From contig JADJRT010000001.1 in the NCBI GenBank assembly GCA_016712035.1, forward strand, positions 62,001 through 126,000: 64,000 bases of DNA. The letters are read 5' to 3'. The notes under the pieces are model-generated. The model had not been told where the DNA came from, ran no database searches, and was given only the letters and a program-made list of their open reading frames with translations. Made by a program: the position numbers and the translations under genes. Shown here one piece after another: positions 47,168 to 56,978 of the stretch. The DNA is from Flammeovirgaceae bacterium. GTDB lineage: Bacteria; Bacteroidota; Bacteroidia; Cytophagales; Cyclobacteriaceae. Position 1 is the first letter of the stretch, and each line of letters starts with the position of its first letter.

Positions 47168-48115
47168 CTAGAACGTGACTAAAAGTGAATCAATAGAAAT
47201 CAATTCAGCATACTTTGGCAATCCTACTACCGCTGGGCAAACTTTGTAAGCACCCTTAGATTTATTTTTCAAATCAAGGATTGCGCTTATCGCACTAAAT
47301 TCACTTTCAAAGTTTATCAGTTGGTCTTTCGGAATTTGCACTTTGATCTTTACACTGTCTAAATAACTTGACTTTATTGAGCCTGGAGTATTCGTAAGCA
47401 TAATCCCAATTTTTCTTTCAATAACTTCAACCGCAGCCACATCAAACATAACAGAAACCACGGATGGATTTCTAATTAATGATTCGCTAGCGGGGACCTG
47501 AATCTCAATGTCCTCTCGAAAAGATTTATTAAGGCTTACCTCGGGCAACAGCACAACAAGAGAACTTGGCAGCTGATGCAATAAACTCTTAGGTCCCACT
47601 AAGGTTACCGAATCAGGAAGAATTACGACTGGACTGCTACGCGCATAACCTTCTTTGAAAGAAACCTGACTCAGGTCTGGTGTTACCATAAATTTGTGTG
47701 AATCCCTTTCATCGATTTGAAGCCTGAGGGTATCATCTAAAACAAAATTAATGGTGAGTCCGCCCAGTTGGTTACTCAAAAGGGGTGGCAAGCTACTACC
47801 AACAATCTTCTTAACCTCTGTTGGCCTATCTAATGGAATGACAAGTTTGGGTAGCCGCATTCCAATACTCCGCTGAAACAAATCCCATCCATAGCCACTT
47901 ACGTTGACGGTGATTTCTTTTGGCAAACTATTTACGGACACAAACCTATCCTGATTGTACTCGAATTGAAGTGGGAATTTGATATTGGTTGCATAGCTTT
48001 TGTTAAAAGCATTGAACACCCAAAAAATACTGGCAGCCAGAATACACAAGGCAACCGCCCGCCAGTTAGCCCGGTCGAATCGAAACAGATTTATTAAAGC
48101 CCTAAGGAAGTTCAT
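47168..48115 (-). CDS. YbbR/CdaR-like domain protein
   Basis: A 315-residue protein with an N-terminal membrane helix (AVALCILAASIFWVFNAF) and an extracytoplasmic part of YbbR-like beta repeats. Examples are LPKEITVNVSGYGWDLF and ILPDSVTLVGPKSLL, each a D-S-V-x-V-x-G-P type strand pair. In Firmicutes CdaR controls the cyclic-di-AMP synthase CdaA; no cdaA gene is adjacent here, so the partner is unknown. It sits between yajC and coaE, 25 bases before coaE, in a gene order common in Bacteroidota. Confidence 0.8.
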   Translation of the reverse strand: MNFLRALINLFRFDRANWRAVALCILAASIFWVFNAFNKSYATNIKFPLQFEYNQDRFVSVNSLPKEITVNVSGYGWDLFQRSIGMRLPKLVIPLDRPTEVKKIVGSSLPPLLSNQLGGLTINFVLDDTLRLQIDERDSHKFMVTPDLSQVSFKEGYARSSPVVILPDSVTLVGPKSLLHQLPSSLVVLLPEVSLNKSFREDIEIQVPASESLIRNPSVVSVMFDVAAVEVIERKIGIMLTNTPGSIKSSYLDSVKIKVQIPKDQLINFESEFSAISAILDLKNKSKGAYKVCPAVVGLPKYAELISIDSLLVTF

Positions 48116-48162
48116 AGCCGCAACGGATTAAGCCCCTAAGGAGATACTTCTAAAATTGAATA

Positions 48163-48489
48163 CTAAGCAGTTGCTGGTTTTTTCCCCGCCAATGCTTTTG
48201 TTGATTCCATCGAAATGGAAGATTTCGAAAACTTAATTCTTCCCCCGCGCTCCACTTCAAGAATAATTGTATCGTCTTCTATTTCGGCAATGCGACCATG
48301 CATACCACCGATGGTCACCACGTTATCTCCCTTTTTGATTTCTTCAACAAATTTCTTTTGGTCCTTTGCCTTCTTTTGCTGTGGACGAATCATAAAAAAA
48401 TAAAACACGGCTATTATGGCACCCATAAAAAGCAATTGGGTTGTCATTCCGCCACCAGGCTGAGCCTGCAATAAAATAGAGTAAATCAT
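48163..48489 (-). CDS. yajC: Preprotein translocase subunit YajC
   Basis: A small inner-membrane protein associated with SecDF. One transmembrane helix (LLFMGAIIAVFYFFMIRPQQKK) is followed by the cytoplasmic KGDNVVTIGGMHGRIAEIEDDTIILEV, an SH3-like fold typical of YajC. The start at ATG 48487-48489 (MIYSILLQAQPGGG) gives 108 residues and is preferred to the in-frame ATG 21 bases upstream. Confidence 0.93.
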   Translation of the reverse strand: MIYSILLQAQPGGGMTTQLLFMGAIIAVFYFFMIRPQQKKAKDQKKFVEEIKKGDNVVTIGGMHGRIAEIEDDTIILEVERGGRIKFSKSSISMESTKALAGKKPATA

Positions 48490-48578
48490 AAATAGAATTT
48501 TGGGCTGCAAAGTTACCTATTAAAAGAAACATCCCAAACCAGTTAAGGCTTGGGATGTTGGTGTTATTGAATGTCAAC

Positions 48579-49117
48579 TTATTTCACTGGTCCATTAGCC
48601 CCCGCATCGGCAGTTGGAGTAACCATTGCCTTAAAGCGAAGGGTAGTAACTTTTGGCCAGGTGTTCGCAGTAACTGTAATCGTCTTGTTGTTAATTCCCG
48701 GCTTGCCACTTGTGTCAAATTCGGCTGTTACAAAACCGGTACCCCCAACAGGAATTGGTTCTTGCGAGTAAGTGGGCACGGTACATCCGCAGGAAGGTTG
48801 CGCACTTTGAATAATCAAAAAGGCCTCTCCTGAATTGGTTAACTTATAGGTATACGTAACTTTTTACCTTCCGTGATTGTTCCAAAATCATGCTCTACAC
48901 GCTCAAATTGAGCTACGGGCAACGGCCCTTCGGGTTTTACTTCAGCAACAGGAGCAGCCGCATCTGGTGTGGCTGTGGGTGTGGCCCCTTTATTACCTTC
49001 TATTTGCGCCAACCTGCTTTCCAACTCTGCAATCCTTTTCTCAGCTGCACGATCGTTGCAACTTGCCATCACAACAACCAACGCAAGCACTGTCAACAAT
49101 TTGAATGTAATTTTCAT
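48579..49117 (-). CDS. DUF1573 lipoprotein (one frameshift)
   Basis: A protein of about 179 residues with lipobox VMASC and a short coiled-coil-like region (RIAELESRLAQIEGN), then a Pro/Ala-rich linker and a DUF1573 immunoglobulin-like domain (FERVEHDFGTITEG; SAQPSCGCTVPTYS; FDTSGKPGINNKTITV). The frame breaks in the T run at 48861-48865 (A run in the gene); one more base joins GKKVTYTYKLTNSG. It sits between YtxH and yajC as in other Bacteroidota. Function unknown; the SCGC motif is family-typical. Confidence 0.87.
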
Positions 49118-49217
49118 AGTATTCTTTAGGTTTTGATTTTAACTAGCTTAAATAACTTCTCAAAATTAGAGGTGACCGCCCTCTTTAACCAAATTATGGT
49201 TGATCGTTAACAATTCA

Positions 49218-49529
49218 TTAACTCTCTTTAGTTCCCCGAATTTGATCCAGCAGTTCATCCACATCATCCAGCAATCGTTGCGCTTTGTCTTTTGCTTCAG
49301 AAACTACCTTTTGACCTTGCGATTTAGCTTCCGTTGTAAGGGGCGTTTCTTTACCCGACACCAAGTCGGCTAAGAAATCTTCAAGTGTCTTTTTGTATTT
49401 GTCTAATTGAAAAGAAAGCTTTTCGCGGGTATTAGAACCTTTATCGGGGGCATATAAAACTCCCAATATTGCTCCGGCTGCGGCCCCGGCAATAAAAGCC
49501 ATTAACGCATTACTACTTTTTTTACCCAT
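49218..49529 (-). CDS. YtxH-like small membrane protein
   Basis: A 103-residue protein. A glycine/alanine-rich membrane helix (LMAFIAGAAAGAILGVLYAPDKG) is followed by a long amphipathic helix (REKLSFQLDKYKKTLEDFLADLV ... AKDKAQRLLDDVDELL). The A-P-x-x-G-x-x-x-R after the helix is the YtxH signature. Such proteins are linked to stress in Firmicutes; here the role is unknown. It lies between nusB and DUF1573. Confidence 0.8.
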   Translation of the reverse strand: MGKKSSNALMAFIAGAAAGAILGVLYAPDKGSNTREKLSFQLDKYKKTLEDFLADLVSGKETPLTTEAKSQGQKVVSEAKDKAQRLLDDVDELLDQIRGTKES

Positions 49530-49620
49530 AGTTCAAAAATTTAGGGATTCAAAGATACGATTTTAAGGCCTTTTTTTCAAGATATCTGGATGATTCGTCC
49601 GCTTCCACATTAAACTCGAT

Positions 49621-50748
49621 TTACTTATTATCAATTAGTCCACGACCGCTCTTTTTAATCATCCCGGATTCCTTCATTGTCTTGGCCATAACATCCAGAA
49701 TACCATTAATGAACTGACGGCTTTTGGGTGTACTGTATTCTTTTGATAGTTCGATGTATTCATTAATAGTTACTTTAACTGGAATATTTGGAAAGTGAAT
49801 CATTTCTGCAAGTGCCATCTCAAGAATAATCCGATCCGTTAAAGGCAAGCGTTCTACCTCCCAATTTTTTGTGTTTTGCGCAATTAGTTGTTTGTATTGC
49901 ACATCCAGATTTATGGAGCTTTCAAACAGTTTATTAACGAAGTTTTTATCGTCCTCCCAGTCTAAGGATAGTTTCTGAAGGGTGATGATATTATCAGCGA
50001 ATGATTTGATTGTTTTATCTGCGAGGCTTTTAACGATGTCTCTATCTTCGGACCAACGAATGTCAAGATCTTCAAAATAATCATTGATGGGGCCTGTACC
50101 CAAAATCAGTTTGCGTACTAAGTGTTTGATCATTTGCTTTTGACTCTCCTCACCCGGATTGTTCTCGGCAATGAATTCTTTGTAAAGCGAATCTTCTTTT
50201 ATTAACTCCCTAAACCAGCCGCGTACAGTATCTTTTTGGCTGTGCCAGCTACGATCTTTCTTCAAGACCTGTGCAGTCAGTTCATCGTTGGAGCGAATTG
50301 CTTTAACCCATGGATGATTTACAAAATTGACGTGGTTGATTTTCTTTTCCTGAGCCGCTAATTCTGCAAACTCCAAAATCAAGCTCAACACACTGTGATA
50401 AAGATCGGTTAGTTTTTCTGTTTCAAGAATAAGATTCTTGGATAGAAATGCTTGGTCCTTCTTTACTTGTTTAGTGTACAGTTCGAGGGCATCAATGACC
50501 GATTTTTCAACTTTAGGATCTGGGTTTTCAGAAGTTTCTTTGTCTTTAAATCGTTTCCCAAATAATTCAATAGCGGTCTTTTTCTGATCGCGCAATAATT
50601 CTTTATTCTGAACTTCCATTGAATTTAAATCGGGCTGGAAACGCTCTTCTATTAAATCAAGGGCAAGCAAATGATTGGCCTCGCGGCATTGATCAAAGGC
50701 AAAAAGGCTTTGCATGATTTTGATGCGGAGGGTGCGTCTGTTGAGCAT
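49621..50748 (-). CDS. nusB: Transcription antitermination factor NusB, long form
   Basis: A 375-residue NusB with an extended N-terminal part. The C-terminal third carries the NusB signature LPLTDRIILEMALAEMIHF, then IPVKVTINEYIELSKEYST, then SRQFINGILD, which binds NusE and boxA RNA. The N-terminal LNRRTLRIKIMQSLFAFDQ is also NusB-like, with a long alpha-helical insertion between, as usual in Bacteroidota. The start is taken at ATG 50746-50748 because the upstream 27 codons look like non-coding leader. It begins the long minus-strand run ending in efflux genes. Confidence 0.9.
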   Translation of the reverse strand: MLNRRTLRIKIMQSLFAFDQCREANHLLALDLIEERFQPDLNSMEVQNKELLRDQKKTAIELFGKRFKDKETSENPDPKVEKSVIDALELYTKQVKKDQAFLSKNLILETEKLTDLYHSVLSLILEFAELAAQEKKINHVNFVNHPWVKAIRSNDELTAQVLKKDRSWHSQKDTVRGWFRELIKEDSLYKEFIAENNPGEESQKQMIKHLVRKLILGTGPINDYFEDLDIRWSEDRDIVKSLADKTIKSFADNIITLQKLSLDWEDDKNFVNKLFESSINLDVQYKQLIAQNTKNWEVERLPLTDRIILEMALAEMIHFPNIPVKVTINEYIELSKEYSTPKSRQFINGILDVMAKTMKESGMIKKSGRGLIDNK

Positions 50749-50801
50749 GAGTAAAGAACGTTTTTGGAACTGTAAAAGTACAGAAGCCACGGTAAAGATA
50801 A

Positions 50802-50839
50802 AAGCCACAGAGTAGTGAAAACTCATCACTCCGTGGCTT
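50802..50839 (-). terminator. Terminator of the amino-acid dehydrogenase gene
   Basis: AAGCCACAGAGT (from 50802) pairs with CACTCCGTGGCTT (ending 50839) with one mismatch and one bulge. On the minus strand it lies 18 bases past the dehydrogenase stop and ends in TTTTATC. It separates this gene from nusB. Confidence 0.75.
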
Positions 50840-50856
50840 GTTTATCAGTTACCTTC

Positions 50857-51953
50857 TTATCTGGGTATTCTTACTTTGCCTATATCGGCAATTCGTTTTT
50901 CTGAAAGTTTAATGGCTGCCTCCTGACTAGTGATTTTTTCTTCATCGGCTATAGCAAAGATTGATGAACAAGTATCAAAGATCTTTTCAGCCTGTTGATA
51001 GGCTCGTTGTCTGTTGTAGTTCCCCAGATACTCACTATATACATTGATGAGCCCGCCTGCATTTATTAGAAAATCGGGTGCGTACGTTATGCTTCTATCC
51101 CTAAGCATGTAGCCATGCTTTGTTTCTTCTTTCAATTGATTGTTGGCCGCACCGGCTATCAATGCACATTTTAAACGGGGAATGGTTTCATCATTTAAGG
51201 TAGCGCCCAAAGCACAGGGTGCATAGATATCCATGTCCAAATCGTAAAATTCATTTTGTGACACAGGCTTAGCTCCATGTGCAGCAGAAACTATCGCCAG
51301 TTTCTCTTGCGAGATATCGGTGATGGATACAATCGCTTTTTCTTTCGCTAATAGCTCAACCAAGTGCGCACCTACCTGACCAACGCCTTGCACGCCAATT
51401 TTTTACCCGCTAAACTATCCGATCCAAAAGCTTTTTTAGCACCGGCTTTCATACCAATATAAACGCCATAAGCAGTTACCGGAGAAGGATCGCCACCACC
51501 GCCCATAGATTCAGGCAAACCCGTTACATATTTTGTCTCCATGGCAATGTACTCCATGTCTGAGGTTTTCATGTTCACATCTTCTGCTGTATAATATTTT
51601 CCTCCCAGACTTTGAATAAATTTTCCAAATCTGCGCATGAAAGCCTCAGTTTTTAATTTGCTGGCATCGCCCATAATCACTGCCTTACCACCACCTAAAT
51701 TCAATCCGCTAATGGCTGCTTTAAACGTCATGCCGCGAGAAAGTCGAAGTACATCTGTAATCGCTTCTTGTTCCGATGCATAATTCCACATACGCGTACC
51801 TCCTAAAGCCGGGCCCAGAGTAGTGTTATGGATTGCAATTATCGCCTTCAGCCCAGTCGCTTCATCCTGACAAAAAACTATTTGTTCGTGACCCTGTTCT
51901 GTAAGAGCACCCAAAATTCCTGTATTTACTTTTTCCAATTCTTTGACCTTCAT
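50857..51953 (-). CDS. Leucine dehydrogenase-type amino acid dehydrogenase (one frameshift)
   Basis: NAD-dependent oxidative deamination of branched-chain amino acids, Glu/Leu/Phe/Val dehydrogenase family, about 365 residues. Substrate-side glycine-rich segment LGGTRMWNY; catalytic lysines Lys78 (MTFKAA) and Lys90 (GLNLGGGKAVI); Asp in AEDVNM; NAD-binding GVQGVGQVG. The frame breaks in the six-base run at 51399-51404; one more A restores GKKIGVQGVGQVG. The C-terminal half includes PCALGATLND and LINAGGLINVY. It has its own promoter (52027-52057) and terminator. Confidence 0.92.
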
Positions 51954-52026
51954 GGGACTTTTTTTTACGTGGATTAACTACTTTTACCAACCTCTTTACG
52001 GCTTAATTGCCTGCTTTAGAGTTTAG

Positions 52027-52057
52027 CAAAATTATTTTAAAATCCTTGAATTTTCAA
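52027..52057 (-). promoter_or_regulatory. Promoter of the amino-acid dehydrogenase gene
   Basis: On the minus strand: TTG (plus 52055-52057), 20-base spacer, TAATTTTG (52027-52034), an exact Bacteroidota-type promoter about 75 bases upstream of the start codon. Confidence 0.6.
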
Positions 52058-52161
52058 CGATTCAAACGATTGCAATAACTAAAACAATATTCTTTCGTTT
52101 TATGAAGGCCTACTTTATTTATATTTTTGAAAGCTCGATCCGGCCAAACAAACACGCTCTC

Positions 52162-53955
52162 ATGAAGGAACTTAAATACCTCAACAAATATCTCTACCGA
52201 TATAAATGGCATCTCATTCTAGGGTTAGTGTTTGTTATTATCTCAAACGTCTTTCAGATTATACCAGCACAAATGGTTCGCCACTCCATCGATCTGGTGG
52301 TTGATAATATTCGCGTATATCGTTCTTTTGATAACAGCGCTGCACAAGAAAGTTTCTTTGCGATTTTTGCTAGAGGAATTTTGCTCTATGCCGTTCTTAT
52401 TTTGGTGATGGCCTTACTCCGCGGAGTATTTCTTTATTTCGTTCGCCAAACCTTAATTGTAATGAGTCGGTTGGTTGAGTACGACTTGAAGAATGACATC
52501 TTCGAACACTATCAGGCTTTACCCTTGAGTTTCTACCGTAGAAACAATACCGGGGATTTGATGAATCGCATTAGCGAAGACGTAGGTCGGGTACGCATGT
52601 ACCTGGGGCCATCCATCATGTACGGCATACAACTCATCACACTTTTTCTTATGCTGATTCCCGTGATGTTCGACATTAGTGCCAAACTAACCTGGTATGC
52701 ACTCATCCCGTTGCCTTTATTGTCGCTCAGCATCTTCTACGTTAACAACATCATCGAATTTCGTTCTGAGCAAATTCAAAAAAGTCAATCACGATTAAGC
52801 ACGTTTGTCCAAGAGGCCTTTTCAGGAATTCGGGTTATCAAGTCATTCATTCGCGAAAATGAGTCAGTCCAAAACTTTACGACCGAAAGCGATGAATACA
52901 AAAAACAATCGCTTAAGCTTACCCGGGTTCAAGCTCTTTTCTTTCCGTTAATTATGGGGCTTATAGGCCTGAGCACCATCCTTACGGTATATGCCGGTAG
53001 TGTCGAAGTAATTAATGGCTCGCTAACCTTTGGCAATATTGCTGAGTTTATCATTTATGTAAACTTGCTTACCTGGCCCGTAGCATCTCTGGGGTGGACG
53101 AGCAGTTTGGTAAAACGCGCGGAGGCATCACAAAAAAGAATAAACGAATTTCTAAATGTAAAAACGGATATTCTTTCTGAGAAAAATCTTGTAACAGAGA
53201 TAAAGGGTAAAATAGAATTTGATAAGGTCTCTTTCACCTATCCGGATACCGGAATTCAGGCGTTGAAAGATATTTCGTTTGGCATTCAGCCCGGTGAAGC
53301 GCTGGCAATTATTGGTACTACAGGCTCAGGAAAAAGCACCATCTCAAGTTTGATCAGCCGGTTGTATGACGCTAGCAGCGGAGAAGTTCGGATTGATGAT
53401 ATCCCTATAAAGCAGTATGATTTATTAAGTCTGCGCAGTCAAACAGGAGTTGTGCCGCAAGATGTATTTCTGTTTAGTGATACCCTCTTTAATAATATTG
53501 CCTTTGGATTAAGAGATGTGGATGAATCGAAAGTTATTCAAGCAGCAAAAGACGCAGATGTCTATGAAAACATCACTTCCTTCCCGCAAGGATTTAATAC
53601 CCGTGTTGGCGAAAGAGGTATTACGCTATCCGGGGGACAGAAACAACGCGTTTCTATTGCCCGTGCTGTAGTTCGCGAGCCCAAAATTCTAATTCTGGAT
53701 GATGCTTTATCTGCAGTGGATACAAAAACAGAAAATACTATTCTTAATAGTATGAAAAAGATTATGGAAGGGCGCACGAGTATAATTATTTCGCATCGTG
53801 TTAGTTCGGCTAAGTTGGCTAATAAAATTATTGTTTTGCATGAAGGGACGATTGTTGAAGAAGGAACGCATGAAAGTTTAATCGAACACAACGGCACGTA
53901 TCGGGAACTATATGAAAAACAAATGTTGGGCGATGAGGCGGAAGTTAGAGGTTAA
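52162..53955 (+). CDS. ABC transporter, fused permease and ATPase (MsbA-like)
   Basis: A half-transporter of about 597 residues: six transmembrane helices in the first 320 residues, then the nucleotide-binding domain. Walker A GTTGSGKSTI, Q loop VPQDVFLFSD, signature LSGGQKQRVSIAR, Walker B ILILDDALSAVD, H loop ISHRVSS. I use the ATG at 52162 (MKELKYLNKYLYRYKW); an in-frame ATG at 52102 would add 20 residues without family support. A second half-transporter is encoded 1.2 kb away on the other strand, so the two may form a heterodimer, or each may be a homodimer. The exported substrate is unknown; MsbA/LmrA-like lipid or drug export is likely. Confidence 0.92.
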   Translation: MKELKYLNKYLYRYKWHLILGLVFVIISNVFQIIPAQMVRHSIDLVVDNIRVYRSFDNSAAQESFFAIFARGILLYAVLILVMALLRGVFLYFVRQTLIVMSRLVEYDLKNDIFEHYQALPLSFYRRNNTGDLMNRISEDVGRVRMYLGPSIMYGIQLITLFLMLIPVMFDISAKLTWYALIPLPLLSLSIFYVNNIIEFRSEQIQKSQSRLSTFVQEAFSGIRVIKSFIRENESVQNFTTESDEYKKQSLKLTRVQALFFPLIMGLIGLSTILTVYAGSVEVINGSLTFGNIAEFIIYVNLLTWPVASLGWTSSLVKRAEASQKRINEFLNVKTDILSEKNLVTEIKGKIEFDKVSFTYPDTGIQALKDISFGIQPGEALAIIGTTGSGKSTISSLISRLYDASSGEVRIDDIPIKQYDLLSLRSQTGVVPQDVFLFSDTLFNNIAFGLRDVDESKVIQAAKDADVYENITSFPQGFNTRVGERGITLSGGQKQRVSIARAVVREPKILILDDALSAVDTKTENTILNSMKKIMEGRTSIIISHRVSSAKLANKIIVLHEGTIVEEGTHESLIEHNGTYRELYEKQMLGDEAEVRG

Positions 53956-53962
53956 ATAGTTT

Positions 53963-54355
53963 ATGATAACACTAATTGCGAAATGGATCGTAGTGCTGTT
54001 TGGAGTGTTTATTATCTGCGTTGGTTTAGTTATGCTGTTGACCCCAACCAAGGCAAGAGAAACTCTAAAGAAGGCTGGTAGTACCAATTTTATAAACTAT
54101 GCTGAAATAACAATTCGAATGATTCCGGCAATCGGATTAATTCTATATTCAGATTTTTCAAGATATCCTGAAGCTTTTAAAATTTTAGGTTGGTTTATGC
54201 TTGGCTCTTCGCTGATTCTATACTTTGTTCCTAGAAAATTGCACCATGGCTACTCGCTTAAGTGTGCCGAAATCCTAACCCCACTCTATTTTTTTCGTTT
54301 GATATCACCCTTTTCATTTCTTTTTGGCGCAACGATAATCTATTGTGTTCTGTGA
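53963..54355 (+). CDS. Small membrane protein of unknown function
   Basis: A 130-residue protein with four hydrophobic helices: about residues 5-27, 46-64, 68-86 and 104-128. It follows the ABC transporter stop by seven bases and is probably co-transcribed with it. No known domain was recognised. The loop PTKARETLKKAG after the first helix is basic, suggesting it faces the cytoplasm. Confidence 0.6.
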   Translation: MITLIAKWIVVLFGVFIICVGLVMLLTPTKARETLKKAGSTNFINYAEITIRMIPAIGLILYSDFSRYPEAFKILGWFMLGSSLILYFVPRKLHHGYSLKCAEILTPLYFFRLISPFSFLFGATIIYCVL

Positions 54356-54393
54356 GAATTAAGATTAGCGATTAAGGATTGAGCAACTGGTAT

Positions 54394-55098
54394 CTAAAAC
54401 ACGTAGCGGATGCCTACCCCACCTTGAAATCGTTGGTAGCCCGGGTCGAGGAGAACGTCCGTAAACCATTCCACCTCAATAAACGCAGAGAGTGGAAGTG
54501 AGAAATAGGAATACTCGAATCCTGCCAAGGCAACGGGTCCATAGGTAAACCGGTTTTCCGAAAACTTACCAAACTTGCTCTCAAAATTTCCGTCTTCATA
54601 CAGGTAATCGTAGGTTAGATTTGTATTGCGCCATTGCCATCCAAGACCAGCATAAAGCTGCAACCCTTTGGATATTTTTGAAGCATCCCACTGATATAAA
54701 AACTTTGCCTCCAATAACCAATCTTGATTAGCCTTGTGAGTCAGGTATTGCATTGTTTCGGTCCCCTCGAGGCTATCGGGCAAATAGGTGTTAAAAGCGT
54801 TGCGATAATATTTATTGTAAAGACCGCTGGCTGCCTTACCGGCATCGGCTGCAAATGACCAGTTTTTATTCGCATAAAATTTATAGGACAAGGCAAACGG
54901 ATCGCCCAACTTGATACCTATACCTTGATACGGATATTGGCTTGTTTCAAACACCGGACAAATAATCTTCGCTTTATTACGCGAGACATGAGGTTGGTTA
55001 TAGGTGCGGCTCTTAACACTCTTCTTCATCTGCGCAAAGCATGCTGCAGATGAAAGAAGTGAAATGGTGATTACGAAAACGGCTTTTTTGAGTCGCAT
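54394..55098 (-). CDS. Outer-membrane beta-barrel protein, hypothetical
   Basis: A protein of about 234 residues with a cleavable signal peptide (MRLKKAVFVITISLLSSAACFAQ; ATG 55096-55098), then alternating amphipathic strands rich in Y, W and F (LQLYAGLGWQWRNTNLTYDYL; ALAGFEYSYFSLPLSAFIEVEW). It ends with an aromatic residue (GVGIRYVF), the usual sorting signal of outer-membrane barrels. No specific family was recognised. An in-frame ATG further upstream overlaps the neighbouring ABC gene and lacks signal character. Confidence 0.7.
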   Translation of the reverse strand: MRLKKAVFVITISLLSSAACFAQMKKSVKSRTYNQPHVSRNKAKIICPVFETSQYPYQGIGIKLGDPFALSYKFYANKNWSFAADAGKAASGLYNKYYRNAFNTYLPDSLEGTETMQYLTHKANQDWLLEAKFLYQWDASKISKGLQLYAGLGWQWRNTNLTYDYLYEDGNFESKFGKFSENRFTYGPVALAGFEYSYFSLPLSAFIEVEWFTDVLLDPGYQRFQGGVGIRYVF

Positions 55099-55160
55099 TA
55101 AAGCAAATATAACTGTTTTGCGGACACTTGTTGATAAGCGGCAGGTTTGAGGGTTAAACG

Positions 55161-56929
55161 TCAAACCACCTCTTTGTATTGCATTTTGTGAAGTTGGGCA
55201 TAGAATCCATCATGGGTTAGAAGTGATTCGTGTGTACCTGTTTCTTTAATCTCTCCTTTATCAAGCACTATAATTTTGTTTGCTTTTTGGATGGTTGAAA
55301 GCCTATGTGCAATGACAATGGAAGTACGGCCAGTCATCATTTTGGCGATGGCTTCCTGAATCATTCCCTCTGTTTCACTATCTACCGAAGAGGTGGCCTC
55401 ATCTAACACTAAAATTTTTGGATCATAAACCATGGCTCGGATAAATGAAAGTAATTGTCGTTGCCCAACCGATAATGTAGATCCTCGCTCCATCACATTA
55501 TAATCCAATCCCCCGGGCAAGCGGTTAATAAATTTTCGGGCGCCTACTAAATCAGCCGCATGTAAAATCATTTCATCGGTTACTTCGGCTTTGCCAAGGG
55601 TAATGTTGTTTCGGATCGTATCACTAAACAAAACACATCTTGAATTACCCCGATATTCTTGCGAAGCACAGCAAGATCATATTCGACTATATCAACTCCA
55701 TCTACACGAATAGTCCCACGATTAATCTCGTAAAAACGATTGAGCAAATTGATGATGGAGGACTTCCCTGCACCGGTAGCGCCTACCAAGGCAATGGTTT
55801 CACCGGCATTAATTGTAAGATTGATATCTTTTAGGACATACTCTGCATCGTTATAAGCAAACCAAACATGATCGAACGAAACTTCACCGCGAACAACTTC
55901 GGGTTGAAAGGTTCCATTGGCAACTACATCAGTTTGGTCATCCAGCAGATTAATAATTCGTGATGAACTTACAATTCCCATTTGCAGGGTATTGTAGCGG
56001 TCAGCAATCATGCGTATGGGCCGAAAAAACATTTGGATGTACATGATGAAGGCCATCAGTGTGCCAATGGTGATGCCCGTTTGTTCCTGTTGTATTACTC
56101 CTTTTGCTCCATACCATACCAACAATCCAACACCCATAGCTGCAATGATTTCGGCCACGGGAAAGTAAACGGAATAATATAGTACCGAGCGTAAATTCGA
56201 ATCGCGATGTTCTTTGTTGATATCTCTGAATTTTTCAAATTCTCGTTTTTCGCTGCCAAACATCTGCACGATGCTCATTCCGGTGAGATGTTCCTGAACA
56301 AATGAATTTAAGTTGGCTACTGCGTTCCGTACATCATTAAAGGCTACTTTAATCTTTTCTTTGAACACGTAGGTAGAAAGAATCATTAACGGGATTGTGG
56401 ATAAACTCACTAACGCTAATCTCCAATCGGTAAGAAACATAAATAGCAGAATGAATACGATCTGTAACAGATCGCCTGCCATGGCCGCCAAGCCTTCGCT
56501 GAAAACATCGGCCAGGGTTTCTACATCGCTGATTGTTCTTGTTACCAATCGCCCGATAGGGGTTTTATCAAAAAAACGCAAGCGTAATTTGATGATGTGT
56601 TGATAAAGTTGAATCCGAATATCGCGAATCACGTATTGCCCAATACGACCTGAGATATAGGTATGAACATACTGCACCACCGATTGCAAAACCAAGAGCC
56701 CTAAAATCAGAAGCATGATGTTTACCATGTCCCAATATTTTCCTGCGGCTACATGAGCATCGAGGGTGTATTGAATAAGCAGCGGACGAAGCGGAGACAA
56801 AACGCCTAACAACACCGTAAGCAGAATAAGAAAGTAAAACCGGCCCCGATAAGGCTCGATAAACTTCATGATGCGGCCCAACACCTTCCAATCAATAATA
56901 TTTCCGCTGCTTACCTTTTCTTTTTCCAT
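55161..56929 (-). CDS. ABC transporter, fused permease and ATPase (one frameshift)
   Basis: A half-transporter of about 589 residues, MsbA/LmrA-like. Six transmembrane helices lie within residues 30-330; the nucleotide-binding domain has Walker A GATGAGKSSI, signature (after repair) STLSVGQRQLLSFIRA, Walker B ILVLDEATSSVD and H loop IAHRLST. The frame breaks in the four-base run at 55630-55633; one more base gives IGVIQDVFLFSDTIRNNI. The signature is LSVGQ rather than LSGGQ, a conservative change. It faces the other exporter gene across the barrel and small membrane protein genes. Confidence 0.92.
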
Positions 56930-56978
56930 AACATCAGCTCTTCGTCAGCGCAATTCGGCAAGGCGAAGACTTATCCTT

